A DNA stretch of 64,000 nt from Dyadobacter flavalbus (GCF_006149045.1 NZ_VBSN01000049.1:434001-498000), one strand, 5' to 3'; counted from the first letter of the stretch, positions 43,080 through 54,200 are shown. The notes: generated by a model from the letters alone, not told the origin. Program-made: numbers and translations.

Positions 43080-43377
43080 TTTATTACTGGTTAAATTTTG
43101 ATACAGCAAAGTTCATCAGCCTTCAGCACTTCGGCGTAGTGAAATCGGGGCATTGCGTAGCCAAACTCCGGAAAAAGAATCCATCAATTGATGTAGCATG
43201 TCAGAGGGAAAGTAAAAAGCATGACAAGCATTCACGTCTAAACGCGAATTTTACAGATTCAGGCGCATATAGTACTCAATGGACTGGCTACGACGGCTGT
43301 TTCTATTGCGCAGGATAAGTTGTTCTCACGTCACCGATATGCTCTGGAAAGCCCTTAAAATTCATAGCCTGACTTTC

Positions 43378-44301
43378 TTAATTAAAGCTCGCTCTGAATT
43401 CCAGAGGGGAAAAGTTTGTCTTTGATTTAAATAACTTACTAAAAGACTGCGGATGCTCGAAACCGAGCTGATAGGCGATCTCCCCTACCGACAAATCGCT
43501 GAATGTCAATATTTCCTTTGCTTTTTCGATCAGCTTGTTGTGAATGTGCTGCTGCGTGTTCTGGCCGGTCAGTGCGCGGAGCATGTCGCCCAGATAGCGG
43601 GGCGAAACGTGGAGTTCGTCCGAAAGGTACTGGACGCTCGGCAGCCCTTTCAGCAGGGCGGTTTCGTCGTTGAAATAGTTGTTCAGCAGCTGATCAAACT
43701 TTTCCAGCAATGCATTATTGATCGACTTGCGGGTCATAAACTGGCGTTTGTAAAAGCGCTGACTGTAATTCAGCATCAGTTCCAGCTGCGAAATCAGCAC
43801 ATCCTGGCTCAGGTCGTCGATGGCCGTTTCGAGCTCGTCGCCGATGTTGGCGGCAATGCCCTCGATGATCAACTGTTCTTTGTCCGACAAATGCAGCGAC
43901 TCGTTAACAGCGTAAGAGAAAAAGCCATACTGTTTGATTTTGGCGTCCAGTGGATAGTTCCGCAGAAAATCAGGATGGACCAGCAAGGTAAATCCCAGGG
44001 TCGATTCGGCCATCTCAATGCCTGTCAGCGGCTGCCCCGGCGAGGTAAAAAACATTCCGGCTTGCTGAAAATCGTAGGTTGTTTGCCCGTACCGCATCCG
44101 GCAGCCCGCCGATTCGTTGTAGGTGATGTTATAAAAATCCATGGCAAAAGTGTCGGTCAGCATTTTGGCCGTGATCTGCACCTTATTGAAATCCAGCAGG
44201 CTGATCAGCGGGTGCAAAGGTTGCGGCAGGCCGAATGCGCTCTGCATTTCGGATATAGTATGGTACACGCGCGGTTTGAGATGTTCCCTTTTCATAATCA
44301 C
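43378..44301 (-). CDS. AraC family regulator (third paralogue)
   Basis: A 307-residue regulator of the same subtype as those at 16141 and 41226: LHPLISLLDFN, FTLLVHPDFLRNYPLDAKIK, GFFSYAVNESLHLSDKEQ, RFYKRQFMTRK and two helix-turn-helices (LSDELHVSPRYLGDMLRALT; VGEIAYQLGFEHPQSFSKLF). It lies 55 bp downstream of the SDR gene at 44357-45157 on the same strand. The opposite strand carries a long accidental frame here because of codon bias. Confidence 0.92.
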   Translation of the reverse strand: MIMKREHLKPRVYHTISEMQSAFGLPQPLHPLISLLDFNKVQITAKMLTDTFAMDFYNITYNESAGCRMRYGQTTYDFQQAGMFFTSPGQPLTGIEMAESTLGFTLLVHPDFLRNYPLDAKIKQYGFFSYAVNESLHLSDKEQLIIEGIAANIGDELETAIDDLSQDVLISQLELMLNYSQRFYKRQFMTRKSINNALLEKFDQLLNNYFNDETALLKGLPSVQYLSDELHVSPRYLGDMLRALTGQNTQQHIHNKLIEKAKEILTFSDLSVGEIAYQLGFEHPQSFSKLFKSKTNFSPLEFRASFN

Positions 44302-44356
44302 ATAATAGGCTGCCGGCGCAAATCGTTCCAGCCTGCGCCGGCACGCCGTCTGATTT

Positions 44357-45157
44357 TTAAACAGCGGCTAACAATTGTTTGATCCCGTCCCTGAAAGCCT
44401 CGTCGCCTTCAGCCAGGCGCCGGGCATAGAGTTCTTTGGCATCCTCGCCACAGACGTACCTTAGTGTGTTGGTACCATCGGTAGCCGCGCCGTACACCAC
44501 TTCGGCGATTTGCTGCGAAGTCGACGCAGCATTGTCAGGTTCCATCATGGCCATGAATTTGCTGGTCAATGCTTCATAAGCCGGGTGCATGGCAAACACC
44601 GACTTCGCACCAATTTCCGTCGCCACCAATCCGGGTTCAATGGTTTTAATCCCGATTCCAAATTCATTCAGCTCATAAGACAAGCTTTCCGCCCAGCCTT
44701 CCAGCGCAAATTTACTGGCATCGTACATCGAGCTTACCGGGAAAGCCATCAGCCCTGCCGAGGAGCCGGTCGTGATAAAAAGTCCCGCTTTTCGCTCACG
44801 GAAATAGGGAATAAAGGCCTGCGTCACCCGCACGACACCGAAAAAATTGGTTTCCATTTGCTGTACCAGCTGCTCGTCAGTGATCGCTTCCAATGCGCCG
44901 AACAATCCATAACCCGCATTGTTGAATACCACATCAATATCGCCCAAAGCCAACACTTGCTGCACGGTTTCACGGATTTGCGCCGGGTTGGTCACGTCCA
45001 GGGGCAGCACCGTTATATTGTCCAGCGCATGGAGTTCTGTTTCATTTTCAGGCTTGCGCATGGTCGCGATCACCTTCCAGCCTTTGGCCGCAAACAATTG
45101 GGCAGTAGCCCTTCCGATACCTGTTGAAGCACCGGTAATAAAAATCGTCTTTGTCAT
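44357..45157 (-). CDS. SDR family oxidoreductase
   Basis: A 266-residue short-chain dehydrogenase. It has TGASTGIGRATAQLFAAKGW for the cofactor, NNAGYGLFGALE, a catalytic TGSSAG serine and YDASKFALEGWAESLSYEL with the Tyr/Lys pair. The layout fits the group acting on retinol-like or small carbonyl compounds with NADP(H). It forms the enzyme half of an enzyme/AraC module with the gene at 43378-44301. The region upstream (45158-45568) is shared with a divergent AraC gene. Confidence 0.92.
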   Translation of the reverse strand: MTKTIFITGASTGIGRATAQLFAAKGWKVIATMRKPENETELHALDNITVLPLDVTNPAQIRETVQQVLALGDIDVVFNNAGYGLFGALEAITDEQLVQQMETNFFGVVRVTQAFIPYFRERKAGLFITTGSSAGLMAFPVSSMYDASKFALEGWAESLSYELNEFGIGIKTIEPGLVATEIGAKSVFAMHPAYEALTSKFMAMMEPDNAASTSQQIAEVVYGAATDGTNTLRYVCGEDAKELYARRLAEGDEAFRDGIKQLLAAV

Positions 45158-45568
45158 TTACCTTGTTTGTTAATTTCGGAAGACAAATTTCTGCGGCGCG
45201 CGGCTGGCGCTTGTAGCGGATATGGAGATTTTTGTAGCCAAAATGGCCCTGGCTATCCTTTGCGTCTCGCTAACCGGTGCCAGCCCTTATTGCGTATTTT
45301 CATCCAATCCCATCCTGAGCAGCGCGGGCGGAAATCGATCCTATCCATGATGGCCCAAAACGGAATAGGACGTTACCTCTTACTTAAGCCACTTACCAAC
45401 AGGAGACTAAGCTTGCTATCACTGACAAGTATTTAAAAGGTATCATTAGCAATTAAGTCAGAGGAAAGATTTTTGTACCAGTGATCTCTTTCACTTTGGA
45501 ATAAATCAGACGAACCATATTTATTAACGATATTTGCCTTTGAAGGCCATTCAGCTACTTTTTAAGGC
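45158..45568. other. Divergent intergenic region of about 410 bp
   Basis: It separates the SDR gene from an AraC gene on the opposite strand. GC content is mixed, and no relic or strong hairpin was recognised. It probably carries both promoters, but no convincing TANNTTTG box was found. Confidence 0.45.
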
Positions 45569-46423
45569 ATGCGAAATAAAAATTTGTTTCCAGAGAAATT
45601 CAGTCAGAATAATCAACTGCCAATAAGGCTTGTCACCCCGGACTTTGGACATTTATCTACCGAAACTGCTGCTAAACTCGGCCTTACGCATCGTTTGAAA
45701 TATTACTTTTTCCTTTTTGTTTTAGATGGCCATAGCCAACATACAATAGATCTGGATACAATTGAGATTGGAAAGCATGAATTGTTTTTCGCTCTACCCC
45801 ATCAAATCCAACAGTACCCTGCAACCACACATGGCTCCAACTATTACAAACTTAGATTTGATGAAGAATGCTTCTCACGGTTACCTAAACAATTTCCTTT
45901 CCTGCTTAACCCGTTGAACCATCAAAAGATCAGCTTTTCATCTGCGGCGGCTGGCAGGCTTACAGCCATTTTTGAAATTCTTCTTAGCCTGTTGAGCATT
46001 GCCGATACCGATCCAGAACTGATTCTGGCTCATGTGAATAGCCTTTTGACAGAAATGAATACAGCTTATTTCGCGGCTGACAGAAAGCTTGGGGATGACA
46101 AAATTGAGAAGTTTATCGGATTTAAGGTGTTTGTTGAAAACAACCTGACAGATCACCCGAGTATCCGAAGCATTGCGGAAGAACTTGCGGTAAGTACAGA
46201 CAGCTTATATCAGATCGTTAAACATTTCTCGGGTCTTTCACCGAAAGAATTTATAACGAACCGTTTGATACTGGAAGCCCGAAGGCGCTTGTATTACAAT
46301 GAACGGACTTCGGTGAAAGAACTGGCCTTCGATCTCGGATTTAATGACCCGGATTATTTTTCCCGCTTGTTCAAGAAGGTAACTGGCAAAACCATTGCCG
46401 GTTTTTTTCAGGATTTGTCCTGA
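45569..46423 (+). CDS. AraC family transcriptional regulator
   Basis: A 284-residue regulator with a cupin-like sensing half (YYFFLFVLDGHSQHTIDLDT and ELFFALPHQIQQYPA) and a C-terminal AraC domain (IRSIAEELAVSTDSLYQIVK; VKELAFDLGFNDPDYFSRLF). It stands 69 bp upstream of the NAD-dependent epimerase-like gene at 46493 on the same strand and may control it. It is of a different subtype from the three paralogues downstream of enzymes. Confidence 0.9.
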   Translation: MRNKNLFPEKFSQNNQLPIRLVTPDFGHLSTETAAKLGLTHRLKYYFFLFVLDGHSQHTIDLDTIEIGKHELFFALPHQIQQYPATTHGSNYYKLRFDEECFSRLPKQFPFLLNPLNHQKISFSSAAAGRLTAIFEILLSLLSIADTDPELILAHVNSLLTEMNTAYFAADRKLGDDKIEKFIGFKVFVENNLTDHPSIRSIAEELAVSTDSLYQIVKHFSGLSPKEFITNRLILEARRRLYYNERTSVKELAFDLGFNDPDYFSRLFKKVTGKTIAGFFQDLS

Positions 46424-46492
46424 GCACATCGTTTTTCGTCCAGTTTTCCCGCTAACATTCTTCCGAGCTTTGTTGTAAAAAAACAGGAAGAT

Positions 46493-47323
46493 ATGAACAA
46501 AGAATTGAAGCCCATATTGATAACGGGCGTGACTGGGCTGGTTGGCGCCCGCCTTGTGCCGCGTCTTGTTGACGCCGGTTTTTACTGCCGGGCCTTGGTA
46601 CGCGACGGGAAGGATGCTCCGGCCGGGGCCACCGTCATAGAAGCGGATCTGCTGAATGCGGCGTCTCTGGCTGCGGCAGTAAAAAATGTTTCAGCAATCA
46701 TCCATCTGGCAGCAGTGTTCCGCACGCAAGACGTTGATCTAATCTGGAAAAGTAATCTGGAAGGCACCCGCAACCTGATTCAAGCAGCAAAGGCTTATGC
46801 ACCCGGTGCCCGCTTCATTTTGGCAAGCACAACGCATGTCTACAATAAATCCAATCCGCATCCGGGCCGCGAGAGTGATCCTGCAGATCCGCATCATGCG
46901 TATCCGGCCAGTAAAGCCGCAGCTGAAAAGGAACTCCGTGAAAGCGGGCTTAACTGGTCAATTCTGCGATTTCCTTTTGTGTATGGTGATAGCGACAAAC
47001 ATCTGGAAACCATACCTGAGCACTTCATTGCAGCCAAATGGCATCCCGCTATGAGAATGAGCACCATTCATCATCGTGACATAGCCACCGCTGTGAACAT
47101 TGCGCTGGAAGGAACCATGGATAGCCGGATCGTAAATATTGCGGACGAAGCCCCGACTACGCTTTATGAATTATGCAAACTTGTCGGCGTTACAATGGAA
47201 TCATCATCGGAGCCTCTTACAGACCCCTGGTATCTGCATTCCGACAGTTCGCTTGCACGTAGCCTAGGTTTTCAGCCAGTAGTAAGGACAGTTTACCAGG
47301 CAGTGCAGGAAAAGCTGCTTTGA
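46493..47323 (+). CDS. NAD-dependent epimerase/dehydratase family protein
   Basis: A 276-residue extended short-chain dehydrogenase. It has the cofactor motif ITGVTGLVGARLVPRL, IHLAAVFRTQDVD, and the Tyr/Lys pair in YPASKAAAEKELRES. It ends soon after the substrate domain (LARSLGFQPVVRTVYQ). It probably acts on a nucleotide sugar or a lactone-like substrate, and resembles small atypical SDRs of unknown substrate. A hairpin follows the stop. Confidence 0.9.
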   Translation: MNKELKPILITGVTGLVGARLVPRLVDAGFYCRALVRDGKDAPAGATVIEADLLNAASLAAAVKNVSAIIHLAAVFRTQDVDLIWKSNLEGTRNLIQAAKAYAPGARFILASTTHVYNKSNPHPGRESDPADPHHAYPASKAAAEKELRESGLNWSILRFPFVYGDSDKHLETIPEHFIAAKWHPAMRMSTIHHRDIATAVNIALEGTMDSRIVNIADEAPTTLYELCKLVGVTMESSSEPLTDPWYLHSDSSLARSLGFQPVVRTVYQAVQEKLL

Positions 47324-47340
47324 TTCAGATGTTCGGAAAT

Positions 47341-47388
47341 TCATCTGGCCACGAATTCTGCCGAAACGGACATTTCACGGCCAGATGA
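47341..47388 (+). terminator. 10-bp inverted repeat after the epimerase gene
   Basis: TCATCTGGCC/GGCCAGATGA with a 28-nt loop begins 17 bp after the stop codon at 47323. The stem is GC-rich and perfect but not followed by a T-run, so it may be a terminator or a transcript end structure. Confidence 0.45.
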
Positions 47389-47694
47389 TACTGACTTGCT
47401 GCATAGAGCCCTTCAACTTAAAAGTCAATCCTTACCCCACATCCGGTTTTAACAATATCTGTAATGGATAATGAATTTCGATCGTAAAATTAACGTTTAT
47501 GATTAGACCGTTAGCAATGAAAATGTCTCAAAAAACCCTCCTTACGGAGATAAAAATGGAAAATATTGATCTTTACCGGGTTCAGGAGCCGCAACGGTTT
47601 CTCCTTTATCAGTCTATCTCGTAATGAGAAGGTTTTCCTGACCGACAATATCAGAAGGCCAATAAGCAAAAGAGCCTTTTGGAAAATACCTGTA
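47389..47694. other. Intergenic stretch of about 300 bp
   Basis: A 35-codon plus-strand frame at 47517-47624 is present, with ATG start, but no family is recognised and it is probably chance. Nothing else of note before the stop of the permease gene. Confidence 0.4.
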
Positions 47695-50337
47695 TCACTC
47701 CAGCCTCAGATTATCTACAGGATTAGTATTGGCAGCCTTCCAAGTTTGAGAGAAGATGGTCGTCAGTCCAAGGGCTAACACGAGGGCCAGGCTGGTGACG
47801 ACTTCAAAGGCGCCAATGGGTGCGTTGTAATACTGTGCCTCCTGCAGCGTCAGCTCCATTAGGAAATAGACACCTGGAATGGTGAGGATGCCCGCGATGA
47901 CCAGCAGCATAATGAAGTCCCTGGATAACATGTATACCAGACTTCCCGAAGAAGCGCCCATCACCTTCCGGATGCTCACTTCCTTGACGCGGTTTTTGAT
48001 CGTGAACACGACCGTGCCCAAAAGCCCCAGACAAGCGATAGTGACGGCCAGCAGTCCCATGAATCCCCATAGCTTCATAATTTTGTTGTAAAACGAATAG
48101 GTATCGCGGATCTGGTCGGCGAGGAATTCGGCCTTAAACTTTTCGCCTTTCCCGACAGCTTTCCAGGCTGCCCCCATTTCCTGAAAAGCATGGCGCCCGT
48201 TGGTTGATTGAAGGTGAAAATTCGCATAGTTAAATTTTTCAGGTGCATATTCGAAGAAAAAGTTTCCAATGGGTGATTGCAGGCTCGCGTAATGGAAATC
48301 TTTCAAGATACCCACTACGTTCACCTCTCTTTTATCGGGCAGGATGAGCACCTGATCAATGGCTCCCGAAGCATCACCCGGGCTCAATTTTTTTGCAAAT
48401 ACTTCATTGATGATGATCCGACGCGAGTTTTCGACGGCATCGTTGCTGAAATTCCTTCCCAGCACAAGATGCAAACCCATGTTTGTAATAAAGTTCTCAT
48501 CGATAGCCATCCTGCTCGTGTTTATGGAATCCGATTGGGCCATCCGCCTCACATACAACCCCGGTACACTTTTGGCGCCCAGTGGATGTGACGACATAGA
48601 GATCAGCGAAACGAAGGAAAGCTTTCCAAATTCATTTTTGACCAATTGCGGATCCGCCTGTTGAAGGTCAACATTCAGTATTTTCTCCTGGTCAAATCCA
48701 AAATCATAATTGATGGAGTATTGATACTGTTGACCCATAATCAGCACGGCAAAAGTAAAACCAAGAGACAGGATGAATTGCAGTGTAATTACAAGCTTAC
48801 GTAAGGAAAACAGGCCGCCCGTTTTTGTTTGCAGCTCCTTGCCTTTCAGTGCCAGTAAGGGACTGGTCTTTGAAAAATAAAGTGCCGGAACAATGCCGGA
48901 AACAAAACCAACAAGGATGGCGAAAGTGACGAAACCGGCAAACGTCCCAGGAGTAGGATTCAGATCGATCCAATCCAGTTCGGTGGTAAGCGACAGGGTT
49001 TCACCCCGGATGATCTCAAAGAAAAAATACGACAGAGTCACAGCCAGCAGCATCGTGATCGTGCTTTCCATCACAAACTGCATAAAGATATGTCTCTTTC
49101 GTGCACCCATTACCTTCCGCACACCGATCTCTTTCATTCGTTTGAGCGACAGGGATATAGCAAGGCTAACGTAGTTGCTGCACGCCGCGAGCAATATAAT
49201 CATGGGCAGAACGCCCATCAGCAGCATTTCCTGATAGCTCCATTCGTTGCCCATGTCATTGTCAAGCTCAGGACCGGGAACAATCTTATCGAACCGCTGA
49301 AGTTCGAACGAAGCCTGGAACTCAGGATTCTTGTATTTTTCTTTTGCCATGCCGTTGAGGAACGCTTCAAGGGCAACGGGATTCAAATTGTCTGAGAGTT
49401 GCAGATAAGCATATGAATTATAGAAGTTGTTCCAATTTTTTTCATCATCCGTAAAAGACGCACCATGATGAGATGTGAGCGTGGCGAATGAGACCAGGGC
49501 TTCGGTCCTCAGGTGCGAGTTCTTCGGCATGTTTTTCGCTACACCCGTGACCATCACTTCACCATATGGTTCTATCGATACCCGTTGGCCTATCGGGTCC
49601 TTTTTCCCGAAAATCCTGGCAGCTGCTGCCTCGGTAATGACCATCGTGTTAGGATTTGCAAGCGACGTAGCGGCATTGCCCTGCAGCAGCGGAAAGTTGA
49701 ACATCGAAAGATACGCTGCATCCACAAAATATCCGTTTAAAGGCATTTTGACATCCGCATAACGAACATCGCGGGGAAGCGACTGGTGGATGCGGACAAC
49801 CTTTTCCACTCCGGCGAAATTGCTTTTCAGAAGTTGGGCGGCACCGACAGGCACGGATGCGAACGAGGGGTTGTCATGCCGATCCCGGACGTGCGTGATA
49901 ACCCGGTACATGTGCTCGCTATTCGGATGGAAGTTGTCGAACTGGTAGATGAACACAACCATGGCAACAAACAGCAGGTTGAGCGACATGCCCAGTGCCA
50001 GGCCAAAGACATTTAGAGTGGTGAAGAATGTGTTTTTTAAAAGGTTTCGGGTAGCAGTCTTGAAATAATTTGCCAACATATCGAAGTTGAAGAATGCTCC
50101 TGACGGAAGGGATGAATTTCGTCTGGCAATAATGGATGGCCGTACCAGCCCCAGTACTTCTTTCATATAAAAACAGTTTGCTTTCTTAACACCGAAACGG
50201 GTCACACGCAGTGCATACCGTTCATGAAGATCACCCATCACCGTTTCACGGACATGTGGAGCACATAGGCGCATGGCAATGCGATTGAGCCAGCTGGGCG
50301 GAGATGGTGCAGGAGGCGTTGTTTGTTTGGGTGGCAT
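47695..50337 (-). CDS. MacB/FtsX-type ABC permease with PadR-associated prefix domain
   Basis: A permease of about 880 residues. The first 70 residues after the ATG at 50337 (PSWLNRIAMRLCAPHVRETV, MGDLHERYALRV) match the prefix domain that precedes PadR-controlled permeases. Then come a membrane helix (LALGMSLNLLFVAMVVFIYQ), a MacB-like periplasmic domain, two FtsX domains (KRMKEIGVRKVMGARKRHIF and VKEVSIRKVMGASSGSLVYM) and a second periplasmic domain with LVLGRNFSNDAVENSRRIII. No ATPase gene is adjacent. The frame opens at 50370, but the ATG 20 bp after the PadR stop is preferred. Role: efflux or signalling permease; substrate unknown. Confidence 0.92.
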   Translation of the reverse strand: MPPKQTTPPAPSPPSWLNRIAMRLCAPHVRETVMGDLHERYALRVTRFGVKKANCFYMKEVLGLVRPSIIARRNSSLPSGAFFNFDMLANYFKTATRNLLKNTFFTTLNVFGLALGMSLNLLFVAMVVFIYQFDNFHPNSEHMYRVITHVRDRHDNPSFASVPVGAAQLLKSNFAGVEKVVRIHQSLPRDVRYADVKMPLNGYFVDAAYLSMFNFPLLQGNAATSLANPNTMVITEAAAARIFGKKDPIGQRVSIEPYGEVMVTGVAKNMPKNSHLRTEALVSFATLTSHHGASFTDDEKNWNNFYNSYAYLQLSDNLNPVALEAFLNGMAKEKYKNPEFQASFELQRFDKIVPGPELDNDMGNEWSYQEMLLMGVLPMIILLAACSNYVSLAISLSLKRMKEIGVRKVMGARKRHIFMQFVMESTITMLLAVTLSYFFFEIIRGETLSLTTELDWIDLNPTPGTFAGFVTFAILVGFVSGIVPALYFSKTSPLLALKGKELQTKTGGLFSLRKLVITLQFILSLGFTFAVLIMGQQYQYSINYDFGFDQEKILNVDLQQADPQLVKNEFGKLSFVSLISMSSHPLGAKSVPGLYVRRMAQSDSINTSRMAIDENFITNMGLHLVLGRNFSNDAVENSRRIIINEVFAKKLSPGDASGAIDQVLILPDKREVNVVGILKDFHYASLQSPIGNFFFEYAPEKFNYANFHLQSTNGRHAFQEMGAAWKAVGKGEKFKAEFLADQIRDTYSFYNKIMKLWGFMGLLAVTIACLGLLGTVVFTIKNRVKEVSIRKVMGASSGSLVYMLSRDFIMLLVIAGILTIPGVYFLMELTLQEAQYYNAPIGAFEVVTSLALVLALGLTTIFSQTWKAANTNPVDNLRLE

Positions 50338-50356
50338 ACAGCGGTTGGAAAAAGCG

Positions 50357-50704
50357 TTACGAAAGGCCAAAACTTAACTTAGATAAAACCTCGGGTAAAA
50401 TTCGGTCCCATAGATTGTTACGTATGGTCCTGGTTTCTGTCAAAGTGCGGACCCCAAAAGCAGTGATTGCAAAAAGCCTCTTCCTGCGTCCTCCTCGTTC
50501 AGGAGTTGCCTCCCCGAACGCGGAATTCAGATAACCCTTTTCTTCAAGCCGTTGCAGGGCAGCGTGGACTGCTCCGGTGCTCACAGAGCGGTTTGTTTCC
50601 TTCTCCAGTTCATCAGCTATTACTGCCGCATATGCCCGGGGCGACAGCGCAGCAACGGCAAGTAGCACGACCTCTTCAAATTCACCCAGATCGCTTCGTC
50701 TCAT
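50357..50704 (-). CDS. PadR family transcriptional regulator
   Basis: A 115-residue winged helix regulator of the PadR type, beginning with DLGEFEEVVLLAVAALSPRA, then ADELEKETNRSVSTGAVHAA and LQRLEEKGYLNSAFGEATPE, with the family turn RGGRRKRLFAIT. It is cotranscribed with the permease, whose ATG follows 20 bp after this stop; the pairing is common in Bacteroidota. It likely represses the operon. Confidence 0.93.
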   Translation of the reverse strand: MRRSDLGEFEEVVLLAVAALSPRAYAAVIADELEKETNRSVSTGAVHAALQRLEEKGYLNSAFGEATPERGGRRKRLFAITAFGVRTLTETRTIRNNLWDRILPEVLSKLSFGLS

Positions 50705-51250
50705 AACATATCGTCTATCACATTTTTTTATATTATCTATTTCTGTATATAAAATAAGTACCAGGCTGAGAAAATCATCAATCTGACCTCACAAGGCCAT
50801 TATCAAACTCGGTCGCAGTGATTCAATGTTCATTTTCGAACAGAAATGGTACGTTTTTGAACAGCAATCAGGGTATAGGCATTTTAATACTCGACTGTAC
50901 AAGAATCTACTCGGGACGATCATTCCGAGGTTAGCAGGTAATATAGCCTGTCACCATCTCTTCTAAAAATGTGCAAACAAAAGGTATTTAGATAACTGCA
51001 GGAATGGCCTAAGGAACTCTTGTTCGCGCGTTGATCCGCCACTGCGCGTACTGTTCAACAAATAAATTAATCACGGACAGGTCAGGAAAAAAAGACTACC
51101 ATTTGCCTGACACACCTGCTCCGGGAAATGCAAGTTCATACCAAATAGTACCATTCTGATTTCAGGGTAGGATTACTAAACCTCAGTCGTAGTTATAGCC
51201 ACATAAGACTAAACCTTAATGGCTTCTATTTCAATCCTAACCATTTTCTC
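50705..51250. other. Divergent intergenic region of about 550 bp
   Basis: It separates PadR from susC1 on opposite strands. No gene or strong hairpin was recognised, and no operator similar to the one at 57471-57502 was found. Confidence 0.5.
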
Positions 51251-54200
51251 ATGAAAGAAAGATTATTTACCAGACGGCTTTTTATTTTTTATAAGCGTTT
51301 TGGAATGACACAGTTTGTATTGGCCATATTCGTATACGGGGTTACATTCGACAGCCGCTTACATGCAGGAATACTGTCAGGAATCGATCGGAACATTTCA
51401 GGAACTGTTAAAGATGATAAAGGAGAAGTACTCCCTGGCGTAAGCGTGGTGGTTAAAGGATCCCAGCGCGGGACATCCACGAATGTGGACGGCTCATACC
51501 AGCTGAGCGTTCCCGATGGTTCAAATACATTGATTTTCAGTTTTGTGGGCTATCTTCCTCAGGAAATTGCGGTGTCTGACCAGACTGTACTGGACGTTGT
51601 TCTCCAGACAGACACAAAATCCCTGGAAGAGGTGGTTGTGGTGGGTTACGGCACGCAGAAAAGAGCCAATGTAACGGCCGCTATCTCTTCGGTTCCCATG
51701 AGTGAGGTCAAGGACATGCCTGTATCCAACGTTGCTACGGCTCTTCAGGGTAAGATTCCGGGGGTAGTTATTCAGCAAAACACTGGAACACCCGGCAGTA
51801 CGCCAGCAATTAAAGTACGTGGATTTGGATCGATCAGCGCCGGGAATGCCCCTTTGATTGTTGTAGATGGCAATATCGTCAATGCCAGTATTTTCAGCAA
51901 CCTAAGCCCCAATGATATCGAGAGTATTGATGTGTTGAAAGATGCATCTTCCACAGCCATTTATGGTTCAAAAGGCTCTAACGGCGTAATACTGGTTACA
52001 ACCAAAAGGGGAAAAAGCGGAAAGCCAAGTGTCAATCTGGATGTTTTTACCGGTTTTCAGCAGGTAAGCAAAAAAATTGACCTGATCAATTCGCAGCAGT
52101 TTGCCGAATTTGGTAAAGATGCTTCCAATAATGCTTATCTGGATAACATCCCAGGCGCCAACATCACGGACCCGAACAGCGCAAGACCTACGGATTATTT
52201 ACGCTACCGTTATCCGAGAGGTGAGGTATTTGACTGGCTGAATTTTGACGATCCCGCCAAAGTTGCAGCACTTCCCTACACCGATTATCAGGATAAGATT
52301 TTCAGGACGGCTAAAATGAACAGCTATCAGCTCTCTGCATCCGGCGGAAGCGAAAAGGCACGGTACAGCATCAGTGGCGGCTACTTGCAGCAGGACGGGA
52401 TCATTCGCAGGTCTTCCCTGGACCGTTATACATTACGCGCCAATGTGGAAGTTGATGTTTTGCCAATACTTAAAATCGGATTGAACCTGAACCCTACTTA
52501 CAGAATCCAGCAGGAAGTAAGAGATGCAGGCCACTGGGCGGACAACGCAGTAATTAACGCTGCTTTGTCGGTGATGCCCATGATACCGATTTATGCGGCA
52601 GATGGCTCTTATACTTCACAAGCGGCTTTTGCAGCGCCCTACAATTACCCGGGCATTACCAATCCGGTTGCCAATATCACCGAGTACAACAGCCAGTATC
52701 TAACGACTAATTTACTGGGCAATACGTATGCCGAACTCAAACTCTTTAAAGACCTTAATTACCGGATTTCGGGAAACATCAATTTTAGTGGCAACCGGCG
52801 GAATGCATACCGTACTTCCAGGATGCCGCTAAACCAGATCCTGCCACCCACGGTATCCACCGGAACAGCCTACTCCGATCAGAGCCTGAGCTGGCTTTTT
52901 AACCAGACGCTGAATTACAGCAAATCACTGAACGATATTCATAATTTCGACATTCTGATCGGGATGGAATCCACCAAATTTCAGTTTCAGGATAGCCAGG
53001 GAACCGGCAGCTCCTACCCCAACGACGTCGTGGAAACTTTAAACGGAAGCGCTAGCGGCACCACGACAACCGCAGTTTCCTCCAAACTGGAAAATGCCTC
53101 GGCTTCCTATTTTGCAAGGGCGAATTACAATTACAGGGGAAAATACCTGATTAATGTTTCAGTCCGCCGTGACGGGTCGTCGATCTTTGGGGCGGATAAC
53201 CGCTGGGGAACATTTCCGGCAGGATCCCTGGGATGGCGCATCAGTGAGGAGGGATTTATGAAAAGCATCGCAGCTGTATCCGAAGCCAAGTTACGGGTAA
53301 GTTATGGATTGGCCGGAAACAATGCGTTTACCAACAATTATCCCTATGTCGCTACGCTTAGATCGGATAATTACAGCTTTAACAACAATCTGGTCAATGG
53401 GCTGGCACCATCATCCCTGGCCAACCCGCAACTTGGCTGGGAACGCAGCCAGCAGCTGGATGCCGGCATTGATCTGGGCCTTTTCAGCAATCGTGTTTTC
53501 CTTATTGTTGATTATTACCAGCGTACGACCAAAGACCTGCTGCTTTCTGTAAATGTGCCAACTGTAACCGGTTTCAGCACTGCAGTAAAGAATATCGGCA
53601 AAATGGAGAATAAAGGTTGGGAATTTGCAGTAAATACCCGGAACCTGACCAAAGCCCTGACCTGGAACACCAGTCTGAACCTATCTTTTAACCGAAACAA
53701 AGTTGTTGCACTGGGACCAACCGGCGATCCGATCCGCAGTGGCAGCGGAATCGGCGAAACAAACATTACACAGATCGGCTCACCGATCGGCAGCTTTTAC
53801 GGGTACAAACAACTGGGTGTTTTTAAAGATCAGGCCGACCTGGACAGCCATCCGCATGATCCTACCTCCAGGCCCGGAGATGTAAAATATGAAGATGTAA
53901 ATGGGGACAAAAAAATAGATGCCAATGACCGTACGATCATTGGCAACAACCAGCCGGACTTTATTTACGGAATGACAAATACATTCAGTTACAAAGGCTT
54001 TGACCTGAGCATTGCCATACAGGGATCACAGGGAGGAGAAATCCTGAACCTGAGCCGTCGTTTTTTTGAAAACCTGGAAGGAAATGCCAATCAGCTGACC
54101 ACGGTTCTGAACCGGTGGCGCTCACCGGCAGATCCTGGTGATGGTGTGACGCCCCGTGCCAATGCCCGTACAACCGGCAACAACAATGCTGTTTCAACAC

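Noticed and set aside
43453-44382. 309-codon plus-strand frame opposite the third AraC gene
   Set aside because: It is the antisense shadow of the AraC gene; the composition is Gln/Arg/Val-rich without domains.
47517-47624. 35-codon frame before the permease gene
   Set aside because: Too short and without recognisable features to support as a gene.
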